From positions 1-44,843 of the IMG/VR virus record IMGVR_UViG_3300034117_001174: 44,843 nucleotides of DNA; one strand, 5' to 3'. The translations under genes and the position numbers were made by a program. The notes under the pieces were generated by a model, which worked only from the letters and a program-made list of their open reading frames with translations, ran no database searches and was not told where the DNA came from. This document shows positions 7,613 to 15,928 of this stretch, piece by piece (positions within the stretch are counted from its first letter, which is position 1; the number at the start of each line of letters is the position of its first letter). This stretch comes from a virus.

Positions 7613-8686
7613 ATGGCAAAAAAAGTAGGTAAACACTCCGCAGCGGCTAATGATTTCTTAGAGCCAAAGCCAGTAGTAATAACATCAGCAACCGATATTG
7701 GAACTGAACGAGTTTTAAATAACGGAGCAATTAATATAATCTGGACACTCCCAGCTGGATCGCCAGAAGCAACACTATATACCATTACCCCATCACCAGC
7801 AGTATCTGGAGCACCTTGGACAACAACAGGATTATCATATCTTGCACAGGGATTGGCCTCAGATCAGCTATATACATTTTCAATTGTTGCGTCTAATGGC
7901 GCAGGCGCAGCAGCAGCAACAGTAACATCTGCTGTGCGGTCAACAACAAAGCCAAGCGCTCCAACTTCAGCATCAGTAGCTTCAGCACACCCAGTAGCTA
8001 ATCAAGATACAGTTACATGGTCTCCTCCTACATTTACTGGAGGAAAGGCTATTTCAAGCTATACAGTTGTTTCTTCAGATGGCCCATCTTATCCAAACTC
8101 TGTTTCTCCAAAAGCTATCGCAGAGACAGGTGGAACAACTCAAAGTTATACAATTTATGCAGTTAATCCAAACGGCTCAAGTCCAGGAACGGTTGTTGGA
8201 CCAATAACAACATTTACACCACCTCACTTTCCGCCGTTTTTTCCACCTTACTTCCCACCATTCTTCCCGCCGTTCTTCCCACCACACTTCCCACCGTTCT
8301 TCCCACCTTACTTCCCACCATTCTTCCCACCGTTCTTCCCACCACACTTCCCGCCATTTTTCCCACCTTACTTCCCACCATTCTTCCCACCATTCTTCCC
8401 ACCTTACTTCCCACCGTTCTTCCCACCACACTTCCCACCATTCTTCCCACCATTCTTCCCACCTTACTTCCCACCATTCTTCCCACCACACTTCCCACCA
8501 TTCTTCCCACCGTTCTTCCCACCTTACTTCCCACCATTCTTCCCACCACACTTCCCACCGTTCTTCCCACCATTCTTCCCACCTTACTTCCCACCATTCT
8601 TCCCACCACACTTCCCACCGTTCTTCCCGCCATACTTTGCGCCACCAACATTTGGTGGAAGTAAATGGTCACCAAGAGCATACTAA
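7613..8686 (+). CDS. FN3-domain tail protein with (PPxF)35 tract
   Basis: The 357-residue protein starts at ATG 9 bases after AGGGGA. It has two fibronectin type III-like domains (residues about 20-110 and 115-200; the second contains '[15 protein letters not shown]' and '[14 protein letters not shown]'). A tract of exactly 35 Pro-Pro-X-Phe units (140 residues) follows, then a short tail '[15 protein letters not shown]'. Polyproline of this length should be extended and stiff, and the aromatic at every fourth residue could make it sticky. It has the same tract borders (Phe-Thr before, Ala after) as the PASTA protein at 873. Position between the fibres and five prolyl-hydroxylase-like genes makes it the prime candidate substrate. 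Virion location is inferred. Confidence 0.75.
   Translation: MAKKVGKHSAAANDFLEPKPVVITSATDIGTERVLNNGAINIIWTLPAGSPEATLYTITPSPAVSGAPWTTTGLSYLAQGLASDQLYTFSIVASNGAGAAAATVTSAVRSTTKPSAPTSASVASAHPVANQDTVTWSPPTFTGGKAISSYTVVSSDGPSYPNSVSPKAIAETGGTTQSYTIYAVNPNGSSPGTVVGPITTFTPPHFPPFFPPYFPPFFPPFFPPHFPPFFPPYFPPFFPPFFPPHFPPFFPPYFPPFFPPFFPPYFPPFFPPHFPPFFPPFFPPYFPPFFPPHFPPFFPPFFPPYFPPFFPPHFPPFFPPFFPPYFPPFFPPHFPPFFPPYFAPPTFGGSKWSPRAY
8219..8638 (+). repeat. (PPxF)35-coding repeat: seven 60-bp super-repeats
   Basis: Thirty-five 12-bp units with no interruption. The X residues read HFYFF three times, then YFHFF three times, then YFHFY: seven super-repeats of five units (20 residues, 60 bp). Synonymous changes are scattered at the Pro codons, so the protein pattern is better kept than the DNA. 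Confidence 0.95.
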
Positions 8687-8694
8687 TAAGTAAA

Positions 8695-8720
8695 GTTGGG
8701 GGCTAGCAATAGCCCCCAAC
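8695..8720 (+). terminator. Perfect 11-bp hairpin with GCAA loop
   Basis: GTTGGGGGCTA (8695-8705) pairs perfectly with TAGCCCCCAAC (8710-8720) around a GNRA-type GCAA loop, just after the stop of the FN3/PPxF gene. No U-run follows, so it may act as a weak terminator or protect the 3' end of the mRNA. Confidence 0.6.
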
Positions 8721-8732
8721 AAATGCTATAAT
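8704..8732 (+). promoter_or_regulatory. Probable promoter of the oxygenase cassette
   Basis: TATAAT (8727-8732) is preceded by TGC (extended -10). The best -35 at 17 bases is TAGCAA (8704-8709), which falls in the terminator hairpin. AGGAG at 8739-8743 serves the gene at 8749. This promoter could drive the whole 8749-14174 gene string. Confidence 0.5.
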
Positions 8733-8748
8733 TTAAATAGGAGAAATA

Positions 8749-9150
8749 ATGACAAACAAAAGATATGTTTTAGTAGCAGGCGACTCAGTAGTAGACATCG
8801 TTGTATTTAATGACGCCTACTCTCAATATGAAAGATGGTCAGAGGGGTTTTCCTCAGAAAACATAACTTTTAAAGATGTTTCTGGTAATGAGAATGCAAT
8901 AATAGGGTCAACTTATGCAGACGGAGTATTCACAAAATACAACGAGCCGTCAATTCCAGTAGACGCATTTACTGGAAGATATGCAGCTCTTGCCGACAAT
9001 AAAATATTCTATTTAAAGTTTGCAGACGACGGTCAGCTAAAAGATTTTTACGACACCAACTGGGAGAATATTTCAAATGTAGTAGAAATAGATGAAACCC
9101 AAGATGTTAGCTTTTTAAGTAAGTGGGCAGGTCCAGGCTTTATTAACTAA
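8749..9150 (+). CDS. Hypothetical phage protein, first gene of the oxygenase cassette
   Basis: The 133-residue protein has a strong AGGAG site. It begins 'MTNKRYVLVAGDSVVDIVVF' and contains 'IIGSTYADGVFTKYNEP', a layout (short beta-domain, then 'GSTYxDGxF') seen in small proteins next to fibre genes of other tailed phages. No catalytic motif is visible. It heads the transcription unit containing the five oxygenases, so it may be a virion accessory or an assembly factor. Function unknown. Confidence 0.6.
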   Translation: MTNKRYVLVAGDSVVDIVVFNDAYSQYERWSEGFSSENITFKDVSGNENAIIGSTYADGVFTKYNEPSIPVDAFTGRYAALADNKIFYLKFADDGQLKDFYDTNWENISNVVEIDETQDVSFLSKWAGPGFIN

Positions 9151-9177
9151 TAAAGTTTTATAGTAGAAAGATAAAAA

Positions 9178-9849
9178 ATGGAAAAAAATTTTTCCTATTC
9201 ATCCAAAGAAGAACTTGCACCTGGAGTATGGGTGTATAGAGATGTATTCAAGCCAGAGTTTGATATTATAAATAGACTTGAAGGCACACTAAAATCTAGT
9301 AATGGTCTATACAACTGGCAAGACGCAACCGTCGGATATAGAGAAAAAATGCCATCCTATCGTGACTGTGTAGATTTTAAAATAAACTTCTTTGACTATC
9401 CTGGTAAAGATCCATACATGGTTAAATTTGATGAAATATGGAAAGACTCCAGAGACGCACAAAAAGTTGCATTAGATGATTACTCTGCTTTTTATAATAT
9501 TGAATTAAAATATTGGGAAGCAATGAACTTTATTAGATATGGCGAAGGCCAACACTTCTCGTATCATTCAGATCACGGATGGTCTTATATTTCAGTAGTA
9601 TCTATGGTTGGCTATTTGAATGATGATTATGAAGGCGGCGGACTAAGATTTGATAAGATAGACTTAGAAGTAAAGCCAAGAGCTGGAGATCTATATATAT
9701 TCCCTTCATCGTATCTATTTTCACATAGCGCATTGCCAGTAAAATCTGGAACAAAGTATTCAGTTGTTACAATGACAGACTACAATGATGCCACACACAC
9801 TCAAGAATTCTACAGACAGTTTAAATCAAGCGCATCAGAGCCAGAGTAA
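9178..9849 (+). CDS. 2OG-Fe(II) oxygenase, prolyl 4-hydroxylase-like (paralogue 1)
   Basis: The 223-residue protein has a complete double-stranded beta-helix active site: H130-x-D132 ('YHSDHGW'), distal H183 and K193, which would bind 2-oxoglutarate. Lys at this position is typical of prolyl 4-hydroxylases. The family signature 'YLNDDYEGGGLRF' followed by 'KPRAGDLYIFPS' lies between them. Such enzymes couple 2-oxoglutarate decarboxylation to hydroxylation of a peptide side chain. Its TAA overlaps the ATG of the next gene (TAATG), so translation is coupled. Substrate not known; the PPxF tracts encoded upstream are the obvious candidates. Confidence 0.88.
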   Translation: MEKNFSYSSKEELAPGVWVYRDVFKPEFDIINRLEGTLKSSNGLYNWQDATVGYREKMPSYRDCVDFKINFFDYPGKDPYMVKFDEIWKDSRDAQKVALDDYSAFYNIELKYWEAMNFIRYGEGQHFSYHSDHGWSYISVVSMVGYLNDDYEGGGLRFDKIDLEVKPRAGDLYIFPSSYLFSHSALPVKSGTKYSVVTMTDYNDATHTQEFYRQFKSSASEPE

Positions 9850-10574
9850 TGTTTAATATAGATGTATACAGAATAAGTCAGTCACCAGCAGAGATAAAAC
9901 AATTAGGCATTAAAAGAGACTGGATGGATGACACTGATGACTCACACGCATACAAATGTTTTCCATTAAGCTTAAGCAATTCACTAGGATGGGGACTTTA
10001 TTTCCCAGAAGACATAACTTTTATCTGGGATGGCATTTCTTCATCCAATACAAGCGATCACGTCAAAATTCTTAAAGGCGAAAAGTATGCTTATACAAGT
10101 AGAGAAAATGCAACTATAAGTTTTAGAACAGGCTTACTGATAAGAACAGATCCAGACGTTACAATGCTTGCAATGCCTGCTCCAAATTATATATTAGACG
10201 GAGTACAGCCATTTACAACATTAATAAGTACATCGTTTTTTAAAGGTGAGTTCCCAGTAGCTTGGAGAATAACAAGACCAAATGTAGAAATAACAATTAA
10301 AGCTGGTACACCAATAGCTTCTTTGTTGCCAATATCATTATCAGGACTAAATAATTCTGAAGTAAATTTAAAATCAATGTTTGATTTAGAGCCAGGGTTT
10401 TTTCCTGGTGAAGATTATGGTAAAATAGTCCATGACATTAATTCTTCAGGACGGTGGACAAATTTTTACAGAGATGCTGTAGACCATAAGGGTAAAAAAA
10501 TTGGAGATCATGAAGTTAAGTCTTTAAGGCTTAAAGTCAATGATGGAAAGCCAGAGATGTGCAATGACAAATAA
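9849..10574 (+). CDS. DUF6065-like protein (paralogue A)
   Basis: The 241-residue protein has the layout I associate with DUF6065: 'YKCFPLSLSNSLGWGLYFP' near residue 35, a middle segment around 'APNYILDGVQPFTTLI', then 'ITIKAGTPIASLLPISL' near residue 155. It is probably an all-beta domain. The same three blocks are recognisable in the next gene, so the two are paralogues. No metal-binding set is evident. It is wedged between oxygenase genes with overlapping ends, which suggests a role in the same modification step (substrate presentation, or a companion subunit). This is inference. Confidence 0.6.
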   Translation: MFNIDVYRISQSPAEIKQLGIKRDWMDDTDDSHAYKCFPLSLSNSLGWGLYFPEDITFIWDGISSSNTSDHVKILKGEKYAYTSRENATISFRTGLLIRTDPDVTMLAMPAPNYILDGVQPFTTLISTSFFKGEFPVAWRITRPNVEITIKAGTPIASLLPISLSGLNNSEVNLKSMFDLEPGFFPGEDYGKIVHDINSSGRWTNFYRDAVDHKGKKIGDHEVKSLRLKVNDGKPEMCNDK

Positions 10575-11289
10575 AATAATATTTCATTCTGCAAAAACGT
10601 ATAATAATAAAAATGGAGAAAATGGCCCAGTGCCAGCAGCAAACTCAGTACCATTTTGGTGGAAAGACGCAGATAGATATATTAAAGACCCTAATGGAGA
10701 GCCTTATATAAATGCAAGCGGAGTTGGAAAAGTTCTAAGCTACAAGTCCTGTCCAGCAATGCTTGATACATTTACATCTGGATACATGCTAAGAACACCA
10801 TGCGATTTAGATTTTTATATAAAAAGAGGCAGAACCAAAGTAAGAATACCTGTTGGATTTGAAGATATTGTTGGTGAAAGAGAACCAATGGAAGGATTTC
10901 AAACACCCCCAGGATTTGATGATAGACATTTTCATTGGTATTTAAATTGGGCACCGCAAGTTCCCAAAGGGTACAGCACTCTCTATGTTCAACCACTTAA
11001 TCATTTTGATTTACCATACGTTACTGTTGCTGGTATAATAGATAGTGATAAGGTTACAAACTCTGGCCTACTGCCATTTTTTTTAAAGACTGGCTTTGAA
11101 GGCGTAGTTCCAGCAGGAACACCAATTGTTCAAATATTTCCTTTTAAAAGGGAAGACTGGGAAATGGAATATAAGTTCTACACCCCAGAAGAAATCTTTG
11201 AGCAGACTAGAGAAAATTCATTAAAGTTTAGGGATCCAAATGGTGGTGTCTATAAGAGAGACTACTGGGAAAAAAGGAAGTATAAATAA
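10564..11289 (+). CDS. DUF6065-like protein (paralogue B)
   Basis: I place the start at ATG 10564 ('MTNKIIFHSAKTY', 241 residues); the in-frame ATG at 10540 would add eight residues and a longer overlap. It shares with its upstream neighbour 'YKSCPAMLDTFTSGYMLRTP', a central 'YVQPLNHFDLPYVTVAG' block and 'VPAGTPIVQIFPFKRED'. The C-terminal 45 residues are charged and helical. Function unknown. The conserved AGTPI turn and position between oxygenases suggest the same process as paralogue A. Confidence 0.6.
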   Translation: MTNKIIFHSAKTYNNKNGENGPVPAANSVPFWWKDADRYIKDPNGEPYINASGVGKVLSYKSCPAMLDTFTSGYMLRTPCDLDFYIKRGRTKVRIPVGFEDIVGEREPMEGFQTPPGFDDRHFHWYLNWAPQVPKGYSTLYVQPLNHFDLPYVTVAGIIDSDKVTNSGLLPFFLKTGFEGVVPAGTPIVQIFPFKREDWEMEYKFYTPEEIFEQTRENSLKFRDPNGGVYKRDYWEKRKYK

Positions 11290-11291
11290 AC

Positions 11292-11987
11292 ATGTCAATG
11301 CAAAAACAGATTAACACAAATGAAGGTCATGATTATAAAAAACTTGGCTCAATAACCCCATCTGGATTTTTTGGTAATTCAGTAGATAATATTGTTGAAT
11401 TAAAGAACTTCGTAACCGATGAAGAAGCAAGAAGATTAACAAATTTTGCTCTTAATAATAAGACTTGGGATATAACAAGCTCTCACACAAATGAAAATGG
11501 AACAGTAATCTATGATGCAAATGTTTGGGCGGATAGAGTTTGCACAAGAAGATCAATGGAAATTTCAGCTGATCCGACAATTGTGAATCTTGTAGAAAGC
11601 CTAATTACAAGACTACAGCCAGAAGTAGAAAAGTTTTTTAATGTAAAAATCCAAGCCACAGGACCAGCAATTGTTAGATGGCCAATTGGAACAAGACAAG
11701 ACCCACATGCAGATAAAGAACTGCATGAGGGCCCAGATGCTGGAACACCAAACGATTTCCCACATTATGACATTGCATCATTGTTTTATTTTAACGATGA
11801 CTATGAAGGCGGAGAGCTATTTTTCCCAGTACAAGGCATTGAGATAAAGCCAAAAGCTGGATCTGCATATTTTTTCCCAGGAGACATGCATTATGTTCAT
11901 GGAGTCAGACCAATTATATCTGGTAATAGATACACCTCTCCATTCTTTTGGAACATACTAGAGCACACTGGAGATAAGAAGCCATAA
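11292..11987 (+). CDS. 2OG-Fe(II) oxygenase, prolyl 4-hydroxylase-like (paralogue 2)
   Basis: The 231-residue protein has H139-x-D141 ('DPHADKEL'), distal H203 ('YVHGVRPI') and R213 ten residues on ('GNRYTSPFFW'), so all iron and 2-oxoglutarate ligands are present. The signature 'YFNDDYEGGELFF' with 'IKPKAGSAYFFPGD' is closest to bacterial prolyl 4-hydroxylase-type proteins. An N-terminal helical part (residues 30-110, 'VTDEEARRLTNFALNN') is also family-typical. Its stop overlaps the next start (TAATG). Substrate unknown. Confidence 0.9.
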   Translation: MSMQKQINTNEGHDYKKLGSITPSGFFGNSVDNIVELKNFVTDEEARRLTNFALNNKTWDITSSHTNENGTVIYDANVWADRVCTRRSMEISADPTIVNLVESLITRLQPEVEKFFNVKIQATGPAIVRWPIGTRQDPHADKELHEGPDAGTPNDFPHYDIASLFYFNDDYEGGELFFPVQGIEIKPKAGSAYFFPGDMHYVHGVRPIISGNRYTSPFFWNILEHTGDKKP

Positions 11988-12826
11988 TGTCAATAGAGCA
12001 TGTAGAAATCTATCCTAAAATCTTTGTTTATAAAAACATGTTTAAAGATTTAGATGGCCTTTTAGATGCAATAAAACAGTCAGAGATAAACCCAGAAGGT
12101 TCTATTATGAGCGAGTGGGAAGACTGGTATACATTTGGAACAGAGATAGACACATTTAATCTTAATCTTGAAAAAACAGATAGAGTAGCAAAAGAAGAAG
12201 AGCAGATCCAAGACGTAAATAAAGTTTTTTATGAAGTGGTAAACGATTACTTTAAAAAACACAATGTAGAATATAGCTTTGATTTATTTTTAGATGAAGT
12301 AGATGGTGAAGAAAAAAGCAAATGGATTAAGATGGGCCCGTCTATATGTAGGTATAATCCAGATAAAGATGTTGCAGACAATTTAGCAATGCAATATCAC
12401 ACAGATTATCAAATTGAAAAAAGAGATGCTAGAGGATATAATTTTTCAGTATCAGTAACAATGTATCTTAATGATGATTACGAAGGCGGGGGAATTGATT
12501 TTTATATAAACGAAAAGCTATTCTACTATAAGCCAGAAGCAGGAGATATAATTGTTTTCCCAGCGGGGGATCCAGGATTCCTTACAGAAGATGAAGAGTT
12601 ATATAGACATGGGGTTAGAAATATTAAAGGTTCTCCAAAGTACTTTATTAGAAACAATATGCTAAGATTTAATGAAGGAACAGAAGAGTGGATAAAAAAT
12701 CAATCGCTTTATGGCAAAGATTTATGGCAACAGATGGAACAAGAAAAATGGAAAGCTAATAGAGAAATTGGCTTTTATCAAGAAATTACTGAAAAAGAAA
12801 TAGAGAGTGCGGTGAGAATTAAATGA
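11987..12826 (+). CDS. 2OG-Fe(II) oxygenase (paralogue 3)
   Basis: The 279-residue protein, the longest of the five, has H138-x-D140 ('QYHTDYQ'), distal H208 ('YRHGVRNI') and K218 ('GSPKYFIRNN'). The core signature is 'YLNDDYEGGGIDF' then 'YYKPEAGDIIVFPAGD'. It has an extra insert around residues 60-115 and a C-terminal helical extension of about 50 residues, neither found in its neighbours, which may give a different substrate reach. Its ATGA overlap with the next gene indicates coupled translation. Confidence 0.87.
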   Translation: MSIEHVEIYPKIFVYKNMFKDLDGLLDAIKQSEINPEGSIMSEWEDWYTFGTEIDTFNLNLEKTDRVAKEEEQIQDVNKVFYEVVNDYFKKHNVEYSFDLFLDEVDGEEKSKWIKMGPSICRYNPDKDVADNLAMQYHTDYQIEKRDARGYNFSVSVTMYLNDDYEGGGIDFYINEKLFYYKPEAGDIIVFPAGDPGFLTEDEELYRHGVRNIKGSPKYFIRNNMLRFNEGTEEWIKNQSLYGKDLWQQMEQEKWKANREIGFYQEITEKEIESAVRIK

Positions 12827-13566
12827 CATTTAATTTAGAAAATAAGAAAGAGCTAAAAGAAGATATTTATTTATTTGAAGACTTCCTTACTGAAGAGGAA
12901 TGTGAAGCAGTAATAAAATACTGGGCGCACTCTGTAGAAAAAGGCACACTGCCATGGCAGGGTATTTCTTTTTATGAGTCATATGCGTCTAATCTACCAA
13001 ACGATGAAGACGTTGTTAATTTTGGTCTTCCAAGAGACTTTTTTGATACGCTGGAAAAAAAGATTCAAGAGGCAATGGAAATAACTAGAGGAGACTCAGT
13101 TAAGCTAGTTAGTTACCATGCACAAAAATGGACAGAAGGAGCATTTGCTGGATACCATTCAGACAATAGCCCACTTGACGATCCAGAGTATAATGCATTT
13201 GAAAGAAGTAAATGGGCAGCATTCCTTTATCTTAATGGAGATTTTGAAGGCGGAGAACTAAACTTCCGTGACCATGATATTTCAATAAGGCCAAAAGCTG
13301 GAATGCTTGCTGCATTTTCAGGTGGTCATCATAATATACACGAAGTCCAGATAATAACAAAAGGAATTAGATATACAATTGGATCTTTCTGGGATAACGC
13401 CGAAGCAGAGTATTCAGAAGAAACCAAAGCAAAGTGGGAAGAAGAAATAACTGAAGCTAGAATTAGACAAGCCGACGATCAAAAGGTATGGCAAGAAAAT
13501 AAGTCTAAAGGGATAATGGAAGAGCCGCCTCCATATCAAAAAGAACGATTGAATAGGGGTAAGTAA
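12823..13566 (+). CDS. 2OG-Fe(II) oxygenase (paralogue 4)
   Basis: The 247-residue protein has H112-x-D114 ('GYHSDNSPL'), distal H173 ('NIHEVQII') and R183 ('KGIRYTIGSFW'), with the signature 'YLNGDFEGGELNF' and 'IRPKAGMLAAFSGG'. The last 55 residues are a charged helix ending in a Pro-rich stretch ('EEPPPYQKERLN'). All catalytic ligands are intact. It is translationally coupled on both sides (ATGA upstream, TAATG downstream). Confidence 0.87.
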   Translation: MTFNLENKKELKEDIYLFEDFLTEEECEAVIKYWAHSVEKGTLPWQGISFYESYASNLPNDEDVVNFGLPRDFFDTLEKKIQEAMEITRGDSVKLVSYHAQKWTEGAFAGYHSDNSPLDDPEYNAFERSKWAAFLYLNGDFEGGELNFRDHDISIRPKAGMLAAFSGGHHNIHEVQIITKGIRYTIGSFWDNAEAEYSEETKAKWEEEITEARIRQADDQKVWQENKSKGIMEEPPPYQKERLNRGK

Positions 13567-14174
13567 TGGCAATGTATGAAGCACAAGAGCTATCAAAGAA
13601 CATTTTTTATTTTAAAAATGCTATTTCCGAACCAGCTAGGCTTATAGATTTTATTGAAAAGCAAGATGGAGAAGAAGACGGCAACACAAAAATAATTTCA
13701 AAATGGGCACCTTGGAGAGCAAGCAATTCCCCTACAGATATCTACGGGGAAGAAAAGCTAATAAGCTCTAATTTTAAAGAAAAAGAATTAGCTCCAAACG
13801 CAAAAGAGCTTTATATCATTAACAGCATAAGGTCTAACATGCATTACATATGCACACAGTACAAGATATATAACGATCTTGAAGGAGATGTAAAGCTAGA
13901 CCCAGAATTTGGTATAAAGAAATACTATGTCGGAGAAAGCCTTGGCAAGCATGCAGACCAATATGATGGCAATTTTAAGCTTAGGTTTTCAATTGTAGCT
14001 TATTTAAATGATGACTACACAGGCGGAGAGCTAGCCTTTGCAAATCAAAACGTAATGATAAAGCCAGAGGCGGGGAGCATAGTTATATTCCCATCATCTG
14101 AGCCATATCTTCATGAGTCAAAAGAACTAAAGTCTGGGGTCAAATATATGTGCCCAGGATTCTGGATGCACTAA
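13566..14174 (+). CDS. 2OG-Fe(II) oxygenase (paralogue 5)
   Basis: The 202-residue protein has H129-x-D131 ('GKHADQYDG'), distal H183 ('YLHESKEL') and K193 ('GVKYMCPGFWMH'). The signature is 'YLNDDYTGGELAF' with 'IKPEAGSIVIFPSS'. It is the shortest paralogue and ends right after the final core strand. Last gene of the coupled oxygenase string; the next gene has its own possible promoter. Confidence 0.87.
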   Translation: MAMYEAQELSKNIFYFKNAISEPARLIDFIEKQDGEEDGNTKIISKWAPWRASNSPTDIYGEEKLISSNFKEKELAPNAKELYIINSIRSNMHYICTQYKIYNDLEGDVKLDPEFGIKKYYVGESLGKHADQYDGNFKLRFSIVAYLNDDYTGGELAFANQNVMIKPEAGSIVIFPSSEPYLHESKELKSGVKYMCPGFWMH

Positions 14175-14186
14175 AGCAATAAAAAG

Positions 14187-14202
14187 TGGTAAAATGAAGA
14201 TA
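14187..14202 (+). promoter_or_regulatory. Possible leaderless-type promoter (-10 TAAAAT six bases before ATG)
   Basis: TGG-TAAAAT (hexamer at 14190-14195) ends six bases before the ATG at 14202, so transcription would begin at or next to the start codon. No Shine-Dalgarno is present. The -35 match is weak (TGCACT at 14167). Confidence 0.35.
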
Positions 14203-15926
14203 TGCTATATAAACAAGTCGTATTAAAAGATAATCCAATTGGCTTTTGGCCTCTTGATGAATCTTCTGGTGCAACTGCTTATGATTATTCTGGATCGCAA
14301 AACCATGCTTCCTATAACTTTACCCCAGATAATAAATTTTTACCCCTTGTTCCTGGCGGGATTCTTGGAACAAAAATAAGCGGAACAAACAAAATAACTT
14401 TTTTAAATTTAAAAAGTCCATACGGCAATTACATCCAAGGCGCACTTGCCGATAAATATAGTTCTGATGTTTCATTTACAATAGAATGCTGGGTTCAATT
14501 TAATGAAGTTACTTCTGCAACAATATTTGCAGACCAATCAAATGATATAGGATTTTATTGGGCAAACGACGCTATAGTATTTTCAATAGGAACAAATAAA
14601 AAAATATATCATCTTGTTAAAGATAAATACAAGTCTATGCATGTTGTGGGAACCTACTCAAACAACCTAATGAGCTTGTATCTAGATGGAGATCTGATAG
14701 AAACAATCGATGTAACAGATTTTCTTTTTACAAATTCTACATTTGCTCCACAAATAGGAACAGTCTCTGGCGGCGCATCTTCATATATGATAGTAGATGC
14801 CCCAGCTATTTATAGATATCAGCTATCAAACTATTCAATATTAACTCACTATCAAATGGCAGCATTGCCAAATTATGTTTCTATTGCAGATCCAGAAAAT
14901 GGAAGAGCTTTTTCAAATACAGACGGTACATCTTTATTAAGCTTAGTATACCAATACGGATTTAATAGAGACATGCAGCTCTTACAAAATGACGATCTAT
15001 ATTACAACACATTGACAAAAGAAATTTCTCTTTTTAAAACAGAAGAAGCAGTGTCTAAAACAACAGAAGTTATAGACGTAATATCAATACCCATGATGCT
15101 AGACTTTGTTTCATCAAAAATTGAATGGTCTTCTGACAACGGGGTATCCATCTATACTAGCTCAACTGGTGAATCTAACTCATACGTACAATGCGAAAAT
15201 GGATTTCCTATACCACAATATCAGTATAACTCTTTGGCTGATTCTGGAATAATATATCTAAAGGTTGTTTATTCAACGACAGACTTATCTAAATACACTC
15301 CTTCTTTAGAAAATTTATCAATAACACTGTACTCAGAACTTAGCGTCACGGCATCTAATTCACCAGCCACGCTATCTTCATCTTCTAATATTTCAATAGG
15401 ATCTAAGTCCGTTCCAGCTATAAAAAGAAATAGGGCATCTGGAATTCGAACTGGTGGGTCAGGATCATTTACTGTGTCAGATACAGAAGAAACAAAAACA
15501 GTTGAAATGGTGTACACCCCTGAAAATATAAACGCTTCATCTTTAATGTCTAGAGGGTCCAGCCAGATATCCTGGAATCAGGCGGGAGTCATATCAAAGT
15601 CTGGTTTTGATAGCCTATATATCAATGGGTCGCTAGTTTCATGGTCAAGTAATATATGGACGTATTTGACAAAAAATCAGCCTTCTCACATTGTTGCGGT
15701 ATTTACGGCTGGCGGGACAGAGGACATTGTGTTTAATAATCAAGGTATAGCCTCTAAATATGAAGGCATTTCTTTGTATCCATCATCTGTAACAATAAGC
15801 CCACCTGTTCATTATGCAATGCATATTGGCTCATATTATGAAAACATATCAAATGAGTCAATGACCGTGACAGAAATTGGCACCCCTATATATAATTATG
15901 ACTTTGTTGTGGTCAAAACCGTATAA
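14202..15926 (+). CDS. LamG/concanavalin-like lectin-fold tail protein
   Basis: The 574-residue protein has an N-terminal LamG-type jelly roll (residues 1-215): 'DNPIGFWPLDESSGATAYDY', 'FTIECWVQFNE' and 'SLYLDGDLIETIDV' are hallmarks of this fold, found in sugar-binding and adhesion proteins. The second half has another beta-rich segment ('TVEMVYTPENINASS' and 'SLYINGSLVSWSSNIW', residues 420-570) that looks like a second, diverged copy. Proteins of this type in phage tails are usually receptor- or glycan-binding. It has no obvious Shine-Dalgarno and may be leaderless. It separates the oxygenase cassette from the head genes. Confidence 0.7.
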   Translation: MLYKQVVLKDNPIGFWPLDESSGATAYDYSGSQNHASYNFTPDNKFLPLVPGGILGTKISGTNKITFLNLKSPYGNYIQGALADKYSSDVSFTIECWVQFNEVTSATIFADQSNDIGFYWANDAIVFSIGTNKKIYHLVKDKYKSMHVVGTYSNNLMSLYLDGDLIETIDVTDFLFTNSTFAPQIGTVSGGASSYMIVDAPAIYRYQLSNYSILTHYQMAALPNYVSIADPENGRAFSNTDGTSLLSLVYQYGFNRDMQLLQNDDLYYNTLTKEISLFKTEEAVSKTTEVIDVISIPMMLDFVSSKIEWSSDNGVSIYTSSTGESNSYVQCENGFPIPQYQYNSLADSGIIYLKVVYSTTDLSKYTPSLENLSITLYSELSVTASNSPATLSSSSNISIGSKSVPAIKRNRASGIRTGGSGSFTVSDTEETKTVEMVYTPENINASSLMSRGSSQISWNQAGVISKSGFDSLYINGSLVSWSSNIWTYLTKNQPSHIVAVFTAGGTEDIVFNNQGIASKYEGISLYPSSVTISPPVHYAMHIGSYYENISNESMTVTEIGTPIYNYDFVVVKTV

Positions 15927-15928
15927 TC

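Noticed and set aside
8219-8638. Regular direct repeats that might suggest a CRISPR array
   Set aside because: There are no spacers; the 12-bp units are contiguous, in frame, and encode PPxF.
8177-8681. Two long minus-strand open frames (Trp/Glu-rich and Val/Gly/Arg-rich)
   Set aside because: They arise because the 12-bp PPxF repeat lacks stop codons in these reverse frames; no start signals or recognisable domains.
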